This document shows positions 5,682 through 10,123 of a DNA stretch of 10,123 bases, in pieces. The notes beneath the pieces are model-generated. The model did no database searches. It saw only the letters and a program-made list of their open reading frames with translations, and had not been told where the DNA came from. Source of the stretch: Oscillospiraceae bacterium (lineage in GTDB: Bacteria; Bacillota; Clostridia; Oscillospirales; Ruminococcaceae); assembly GCA_014796735.1 (NCBI GenBank), contig JAAVIG010000224.1, positions 1 to 10,123 on the forward strand. Reading direction: 5' to 3'. The translations under genes were made by a program, and so were the position numbers. Positions within the stretch are counted from its first letter, which is position 1. Each line of letters begins with the position of its first letter.

Positions 5682-7664
5682 CTATATTTCCATTATTATG
5701 GGCAAAATCATCGGGCTTCTTTTTGTTTTCTGATAGATAAATCCGCTTAAGGCCTCTCTTAAAGCGGGCTTCATGCTGCCCCACTCTCTGTAATTCTTGG
5801 CGCACTGCTCCTCCAGGGTTTTTCTTGCAACCGCCTTTGCGTCCTCCATAAGCTTTTCGGATTCCTTAACGTACACAAACCCTCTTGAAACAATATCGGG
5901 GCCAGCCTCGATACTTCCCGTGTTTTTTCTTACCGTTGCGGCGACAATGATCAGACCGTCCTCCGCAAGGTGCTTTCTGTCTCTTAAAACCACCGAGCCC
6001 ACGTCGCCGACGCCCAAGCCGTCAACAAGTATGCTGCCCGAGGGTACCGTTCCCGAGATTTTCATGGTGGCGCTGTTGGTTTCAAGCACCTGACCTATAT
6101 CCGCCAGAAAAATATTTTCTTCGGGTATACCCATTTTTCTCGCAAGCATCGCGTGCTTTTTAAGGTGCTTGTACTCACCGTGGATCGGCACAAAATACTT
6201 CGGCTTGGTCAGAGAGATCATCATTTTCAGCTCCTCCTGACAAGCGTGTCCCGAAACGTGCACGTCGTACATCTTCTCATATACCACGTTCGCGCCCAAT
6301 TTCATAAGGTCGTTGACTACGTTTCCCACTAACTTTTCATTGCCGGGGATAGGAGTAGCGGAAATTATAATAAGGTCGTTGGGGGTTATCGTTACCTGCC
6401 TGTGGTCGTTGTTTGCCATTCTCGCAAGAGCGGACAGCGGCTCCCCCTGACTTCCCGTGGTTACTATTACAAGCTTTTCGGGAGGGTAGTTCTTTATCTG
6501 TTCAATATCTATAAGAATACCCTCGGGTATGCGGATATAGTTTAAGTCAATGGCGGTCTGCATAACGTTTAACATGCTCCTGCCGCTTACCGCCACCTTT
6601 CTGCCCTGAAGCACCGCGTTGTCCACTATCTGCTGTATGCGGTGGATATTGCTGGAAAAGGAGGCTACTATTATCCTTCTGCCGTCCGCCTGATTGAAAA
6701 TGTTCTTGAAGCTGTTTCCCACCGTGCTTTCGGACATGGTGTAGCCGGGGCGTTCGGCGTTGGTGCTTTCGGACAGCAGCGCAAGCACTCCGCGCCTGCC
6801 CAGCTCGCCGAATCTTGCCAAGTCTATAATACCGCCCTCAATGGGGGTGTAATCGATCTTAAAGTCGCCCGTATGCACCACTATTCCCGCGGGAGTGTGC
6901 ACCGCTATGGCGCAGGCGTCGGGAATGGAGTGGTTAACCCTGATGAATTCCGCCGCCATACAGCCCAATTTTACGGTATCTCCGGGCTTTACCGTGATAA
7001 GCGTTGAGGAAGCCAGTATGCCGTGTTCCTTGAGCTTGCCCTCCACAAGACCCAATGTCAGTCTTGTGCCGTATACGGGAACGTTCACTTTTTTAAGAAG
7101 ATAAGCAAGGCTTCCTATATGATCCTCATGACCGTGGGTCAGAAGCACGCCTCTTATCCTTTCCTTATTGTTCACAAGATAGGTGAAATCGGGAATGACC
7201 GAATCAACGCCCGGCATTTCGTCGTCGGGAAACGCCAGACCGCAGTCTATTATAAAAATATCGTTGGCACATTCATATACGTAGATATTCTTTCCGATCT
7301 CGTTAAGTCCGCCCAGAGAAAATATTTTCAGCGGAGTCGTTCTGATCTCGCGGGGCTTTTGCTGCCTTTGATAGCCTGCCGTTCTCTGAGTGTTTTGACT
7401 TGTGCTTCTATACTGATGGGACTGCTTCTGAGAATTGGAACCGGCGGATCTGCCTGTGGAGGCGTTTGCGGCGTTATTGGAGGGCGTGCGCTTTCCGTAA
7501 GTGTTTTTTTGCTGTCCGAAGCCGTTATGCTGGGTTCTGTTCTGTTCGTTTGCGGCGGGTCTTGTTTTTTTGCCGTTGAATTTCTGATAAAATTTTTGTT
7601 TGTCGTTTGAATTATCGCTCTTGCCCTTAAAAGTCGACATAAAATTATTGTTGTTTTTTGCCAT
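5682..7664 (-). CDS. rnj: Ribonuclease J with long low-complexity N-terminal tail
   Basis: Metallo-beta-lactamase/beta-CASP ribonuclease with 5'-3' exonuclease and endonuclease activity, central to mRNA decay and rRNA maturation in Firmicutes. The product is 660 residues against about 555 for typical RNase J1. The excess is residues 1-110, rich in N, Q, S, T, K and R with almost no hydrophobics. The enzyme then begins at LKIFSLGGLNEIGKN, with the zinc motif HGHEDH (177-182), VHTGDFK, SESTNAERPG, the beta-CASP SGRSM, TTGSQGEP, SATPIPGNE and PIHGEYKHL (H495), and an intact C-terminal domain. ATG 7664 is chosen because AAAGGA lies 6 bases upstream; an in-frame GTG at 7682 would add six residues. 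A 256-nt leader and strong promoter precede it, and gdpP follows after 87 bases. Confidence 0.96.
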   Translation of the reverse strand: MAKNNNNFMSTFKGKSDNSNDKQKFYQKFNGKKTRPAANEQNRTQHNGFGQQKNTYGKRTPSNNAANASTGRSAGSNSQKQSHQYRSTSQNTQRTAGYQRQQKPREIRTTPLKIFSLGGLNEIGKNIYVYECANDIFIIDCGLAFPDDEMPGVDSVIPDFTYLVNNKERIRGVLLTHGHEDHIGSLAYLLKKVNVPVYGTRLTLGLVEGKLKEHGILASSTLITVKPGDTVKLGCMAAEFIRVNHSIPDACAIAVHTPAGIVVHTGDFKIDYTPIEGGIIDLARFGELGRRGVLALLSESTNAERPGYTMSESTVGNSFKNIFNQADGRRIIVASFSSNIHRIQQIVDNAVLQGRKVAVSGRSMLNVMQTAIDLNYIRIPEGILIDIEQIKNYPPEKLVIVTTGSQGEPLSALARMANNDHRQVTITPNDLIIISATPIPGNEKLVGNVVNDLMKLGANVVYEKMYDVHVSGHACQEELKMMISLTKPKYFVPIHGEYKHLKKHAMLARKMGIPEENIFLADIGQVLETNSATMKISGTVPSGSILVDGLGVGDVGSVVLRDRKHLAEDGLIIVAATVRKNTGSIEAGPDIVSRGFVYVKESEKLMEDAKAVARKTLEEQCAKNYREWGSMKPALREALSGFIYQKTKRSPMILPIIMEI

Positions 7665-7670
7665 AGATTT

Positions 7671-7676
7671 TCCTTT
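7671..7676 (-). promoter_or_regulatory. Ribosome binding site of rnj
   Basis: AAAGGA on the minus strand, 6 bases upstream of ATG 7664; it argues against the GTG at 7682. It directly abuts a small GGCA/TGCC stem (7678-7691), so access could depend on local structure. Confidence 0.8.
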
Positions 7677-7691
7677 CGGCACAGGGCTGCC

Positions 7692-7714
7692 GCGGTCTTG
7701 TCCACAAAGACCGC
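7692..7714 (-). promoter_or_regulatory. 8-bp hairpin just upstream of rnj start
   Basis: GCGGTCTT (7714-7707) and AAGACCGC (7699-7692) are perfect complements around a 7-nt loop, a stable-looking stem in the rnj leader 15 bases before the ribosome site. A second small stem, GGCA-TGCC (7678-7691), fills the space between. No U-run follows, so it is not an intrinsic terminator. It could protect the 5' leader, block ribosomes, or serve as a cleavage site. Confidence 0.5.
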
Positions 7715-7820
7715 AATTGATTGTTTTTAGTCATATGAATGGATCAACGAAAAAATCGCCCTATGCATTTTTGTTTTGTTTTTGTTTATTTAAAGCCTTG
7801 GCTTTTTTGACCGATCGTCG

Positions 7821-7914
7821 TAATGCCATTTGCGGTTTATCTGAAAGCGCGTTTTGGCAGCGTTTTCCGTAAATTGGAAATACAAAAGCGCAAATTTTTC
7901 CATTTTTGGCATTA
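7821..7914 (-). promoter_or_regulatory. Candidate structured 5' leader element of rnj
   Basis: In the first 100 nt of the predicted rnj transcript, TAATGCCA (7914-7907) and TGGCATTA (7828-7821) form a perfect 8-bp closing helix. Inside it, GCGC-TTTTG (7891-7883) pairs with CAAAA-C-GCGC (7856-7847), 9 bp with one bulged C. Within that, TTTCC (7880-7876) pairs with GGAAA (7868-7864) around a 7-nt loop. An alternative helix TTTGCG/CGCAAA (7894-7889 with 7834-7829) shares bases with the second stem, so two folds compete. The pattern resembles a regulatory leader domain but matches no riboswitch class I know. Hand-folded only. The rest of the leader (7820-7715) is A-rich and otherwise featureless, apart from a 14-base palindrome at 7792-7805. 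Confidence 0.45.
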
Positions 7915-7931
7915 TGATACTATCATAGTAT
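7913..7931. repeat. Two overlapping palindromes at rnj -10/start site
   Basis: ATACTAT-C-ATAGTAT (7917-7931) and TATGATA-C-TATCATA (7913-7927) are both perfect 7-bp inverted repeats with a one-base centre, offset by four bases. Together they cover most of the -10 hexamer and the predicted start of transcription, where a repressor operator would be placed. The binding protein is unknown. Confidence 0.5.
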
Positions 7932-7955
7932 ATAACAAAAAGTTGAGATTGTCAA
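7927..7955 (-). promoter_or_regulatory. Predicted sigma-A promoter of the rnj operon
   Basis: On the minus strand a perfect -35 TTGACA (7955-7950) and a -10 TATACT (7932-7927) are separated by exactly 17 bases. Start of transcription would be near 7920, giving rnj a leader of about 256 nt. It begins 27 bases after the stop of the sugar-nucleotide gene, with no clear terminator in between. It likely drives rnj-gdpP-rplI-dnaB-tilS. Confidence 0.8.
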
Positions 7956-7981
7956 GGAAAATTACGGCGAAGGTTTTGCAA

Positions 7982-10123
7982 TTACTTGCCCAGCAGCGTT
8001 CTGACCTGCATTTCCACATTATCGCAGAGAGCCTTTGCCGTTTCCTGTGAATAGCTTTCCGCAAATAAAAACAGTCCGTCCCCCTGTCGGTTGGAGCGAA
8101 GCAGCACACGGTTGCCCTCTTCTCCAAGGAAAATGCCCTCGCTGACTCCGTTGGATTTATCCGCCAACTTGCTTAAAATACGCTGAGGAGGGCAGTGTAT
8201 GCGCAAAAATCTGTTTTCCGTTTCAAGCTGCGGCAGTCCCTCCAGATATTTTCCCAGCGTCACAAAGGAAGCGGAGATTATCTCCAGCGCGTTTAAGGCA
8301 AGCATCAGGCCGTCGAACAGAAAGGGCTGCGACGCCGCCAATTCTCTTGCGCTCTTGTCGCTGTTATCGTTGCTGCATCTGTAAAAACGTTTTACGCTTT
8401 TTCCCGTAAGCTTTGCCGCCTCCTCCACGGTGGACGGGAATTCAAGAGGCACCGCCATGTCGAAGCCTTTTTTCATAATATCGTAGCCTACTATGGTGAC
8501 AAGCTTGGTATAATCGGCCTTTTCACGCTCGCTTACATACAGCTCCGCCTTTGTGCCCTCGCGGTTTATATTTACGGTAAGGGGTTCGCCCGACGGGTTG
8601 CTTATTTTTCGCATCGGAGCGGCAGCAGCGGCGGTTATAAGAGGATTTCCGCATTTTACGCTTACCTTATAGCGGCTGGAAAACTCGCTTGCCGTTTCAA
8701 GTGCTCCCGAATAAAGCAGGGAAGCGTTTTTAAAGGTTTTTATCTCACCGAATCCGTCCCATTCCGCGTTTCGGTAATCTCCTCTGTTCAAAGCTCCTTC
8801 AAGCTTTCTTTCCTGCACCCTCGTAAGAGGCAGTCCCGCTTTATTGAGCATCGTTATTTTACTTTTTGAGGACGCTTCAATGTTTACCAGTCCGCTTGCG
8901 TTCATTATCCTGCTTAAGTGGATAAGGGCGGGCAGCGAGGTAACGCCGCAGTCTATGACCTTTCCGCCCGCTCCCGAAAATCCCGCGCAGAAGCAGGCCT
9001 TAAGCACTACGGCCGCATTACCGCCGCCGCAGGACACTATCACCCTGTCACCGAAAACCGCCGCTGCGCCGCTGCCTAACTTAGTCATAAAGGCGGGGGT
9101 TATGTCGGAATTTGTTTCGCCCGAAACTCCTTTTTCGTCAAATGAAGCCGAGGGAGCCTTTCCGTATTTTAGATCCTCTCTCTGCATCGTTTCCTTGGGA
9201 ATTACCTTGTTGTCCCATATTTTTACCTTAGGCTCGAGAGTGCTGTCCCGTCCCAATATGCTGCCGCTGCCAAGCACCGCGTCTTCATAAACGGCGGAGC
9301 CCTGCTCCATTACCGCGTTTTCGCAGATTATTCCGCCGTTGCACTTTGTACGGTCGGACAAAAACGCTCCGTCGGAAACGACGCTTTCCCAAAGCTTGCA
9401 GTTTTTGCCTACGGTCACATTATCGTTGATCACGCAGCCGGGGTTTATGACTGTTCCTTCTCCTATTTTGACATTGTTTCCTATATAGCACGGCGCAATT
9501 ATTTTTGCGCCGTCCGTCTGAGGAATATCCCTTTTGAACTCGCAGTTTACAAGCCCTCTTAACATGTCTCTCTGACATCTTTTATAAGAGGTAAAGTCAC
9601 CGATGTCGCACCAATAGCCCTTTTCCTCATAAGAAGCAAGCTTCATGCCGTTTTTCAGCATCTGAGGAAAAACATTTTTTGAAAAATCCCACATTTTGTC
9701 GGGAGGGATAAGACCGAGTATCTTTTTAGACAGGATATAAACACCTGTGTTAACGTAATCGCTTACCGCTCCCGTGTAGGAGGGCTTTTCGGAAAATCCG
9801 GTTACAAAACCGTTTTTTGATATAACGCAGCCGTATTCTCTGGGGTCGTCAACCTGTGTTGTTATAATGGTAGCGTCGGCTTCGCTTTTTATATGGTACG
9901 ACAGGGCGTCGGAAAGGTTAAAGTCGCACATCGCGTCGCCGCTTATTACGATAAAGTTATCGTTGAAGCCGCCCAGCTCCGCCGCTTTTTTAACGCACCC
10001 CGCCGTACCCAGAGGCTCGTCCTCGTAGGAAAAGTCAAGATTTATGCCTTTATAGCGGCGCGAGTCAAAATGATTCTCTATCTGCGAGCCGTGGTAACGC
10101 AGGGTAAAGATCGCATCGGTACA
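7982..10123 (-). CDS. NDP-sugar pyrophosphorylase / beta-helix / degenerate phosphohexomutase fusion (N-terminus cut)
   Basis: Probable sugar-1-phosphate nucleotidyltransferase (such as mannose-1-phosphate guanylyltransferase-like), making an NDP-sugar from NTP and sugar-1-phosphate; substrate not determinable. 713 residues are visible; about 50 N-terminal ones, including the GGxGTRLxP nucleotide loop, lie beyond the edge. Visible-fragment numbering: EPLGTAG then ISGDAMCDF (GD at 62-63), EKP (112-114), VNTG (124-127), GYWCDIG (169-175); hexapeptide beta-helix repeats (about 206-310); then a phosphomannomutase/phosphoglucomutase-like region from about 332 to the end. There the TASHNP phosphoserine motif reads EASSKS (416-421) and the DGDxDR metal loop reads NREGTK (about 520-525), so mutase activity is unlikely. 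The LFDGLMLALNALE helix is retained. No terminator is seen; rnj has its own promoter downstream, so this gene probably belongs to a separate unit. Confidence 0.9.
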   Translation of the reverse strand, partial: CTDAIFTLRYHGSQIENHFDSRRYKGINLDFSYEDEPLGTAGCVKKAAELGGFNDNFIVISGDAMCDFNLSDALSYHIKSEADATIITTQVDDPREYGCVISKNGFVTGFSEKPSYTGAVSDYVNTGVYILSKKILGLIPPDKMWDFSKNVFPQMLKNGMKLASYEEKGYWCDIGDFTSYKRCQRDMLRGLVNCEFKRDIPQTDGAKIIAPCYIGNNVKIGEGTVINPGCVINDNVTVGKNCKLWESVVSDGAFLSDRTKCNGGIICENAVMEQGSAVYEDAVLGSGSILGRDSTLEPKVKIWDNKVIPKETMQREDLKYGKAPSASFDEKGVSGETNSDITPAFMTKLGSGAAAVFGDRVIVSCGGGNAAVVLKACFCAGFSGAGGKVIDCGVTSLPALIHLSRIMNASGLVNIEASSKSKITMLNKAGLPLTRVQERKLEGALNRGDYRNAEWDGFGEIKTFKNASLLYSGALETASEFSSRYKVSVKCGNPLITAAAAAPMRKISNPSGEPLTVNINREGTKAELYVSEREKADYTKLVTIVGYDIMKKGFDMAVPLEFPSTVEEAAKLTGKSVKRFYRCSNDNSDKSARELAASQPFLFDGLMLALNALEIISASFVTLGKYLEGLPQLETENRFLRIHCPPQRILSKLADKSNGVSEGIFLGEEGNRVLLRSNRQGDGLFLFAESYSQETAKALCDNVEMQVRTLLGK

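Noticed and set aside
7023..7610. 195-codon plus-strand open frame
   Set aside because: Lies antisense to the RNase J tail and catalytic start, which is clearly coding; no ribosome site or recognisable domain, so it is a shadow of GC-rich coding DNA.
7328..7705. 125-codon minus-strand open frame overlapping the rnj 5' end
   Set aside because: Out of frame with rnj, of low-complexity composition dictated by the tail codons, and lacking a start signal as good as that of rnj.
7792..7805. AAAGCC-TT-GGCTTT palindrome as a terminator
   Set aside because: The stem has only a 2-base centre, and on the transcribed (minus) strand no U-run follows; the T-run lies on the plus side, where no gene is being terminated.
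7665..7920. rnj leader as a T-box or ydaO-type c-di-AMP riboswitch
   Set aside because: I see no T-box sequence and none of the conserved ydaO segments; it is left as an unclassified candidate.
7912..8127. 71-codon minus-strand open frame ending at the rnj promoter
   Set aside because: Overlaps the end of the fusion gene in another frame; Cys/Arg-rich shadow composition.
8844..9290. 148-codon plus-strand open frame
   Set aside because: Antisense to the sugar-nucleotide fusion gene with no supporting start signal or domain.
1..10123. Mobile element, CRISPR array, defence island, tRNA/rRNA
   Set aside because: No transposase or integrase motifs, regularly spaced repeats, tRNA-like cloverleaf or rRNA signatures were seen; gene content is housekeeping throughout.

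Overview
The window is a dense, ordinary bacterial chromosome segment in which every supported gene lies on the minus strand. Gene content and order (RNase J, GdpP, ribosomal protein L9, DnaB helicase, TilS, hypoxanthine phosphoribosyltransferase) point to a Firmicute. The moderate GC, the AAGGA-type ribosome binding sites, the TTGACA/TATAAT-type promoters and the low-complexity tail on RNase J suggest a clostridial or ruminococcal gut-type lineage. That placement is inference; there is no rRNA or other marker to settle it.

In transcription order (right to left): (1) 10123-7982, a 5'-truncated sugar-nucleotide enzyme joining an NDP-sugar pyrophosphorylase, a left-handed beta-helix and a phosphohexomutase-like domain that has lost its recognisable catalytic motifs. 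(2) 7981-7665, a 317-base non-coding stretch with a near-consensus sigma-A promoter, overlapping palindromes on its -10/start site, and a predicted untranslated leader of about 256 nt with several nested pairings, leading into rnj. (3) 7664-5682, rnj, ribonuclease J with a Q/N/S-rich basic N-terminal tail of about 110 residues. (4) 5594-3621, gdpP, the membrane-anchored c-di-AMP phosphodiesterase. (5) 3552-3100, rplI. (6) 3033-1690, dnaB. (7) 1697-663, tilS, a short form overlapping the end of dnaB. (8) a 145-base gap with a strong promoter, then hpt from 517 to the left edge, lacking only its last few codons.

rnj, gdpP, rplI, dnaB and tilS have gaps of 66-87 bases or an overlap and no convincing terminator between them, so they probably form one transcription unit from the promoter at about 7927-7955. 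It would link mRNA decay, c-di-AMP turnover, translation (L9), replication (DnaB) and tRNA-Ile2 decoding (TilS). hpt can also be transcribed from its own promoter.

I found no mobile element, CRISPR array, tRNA, rRNA or defence system. The parts most worth a second look are the rnj leader and its operator-like palindromes, the low-complexity tail of RNase J, the degenerate mutase domain, and the short TilS. All folding and alignment statements were made by eye, without computation.
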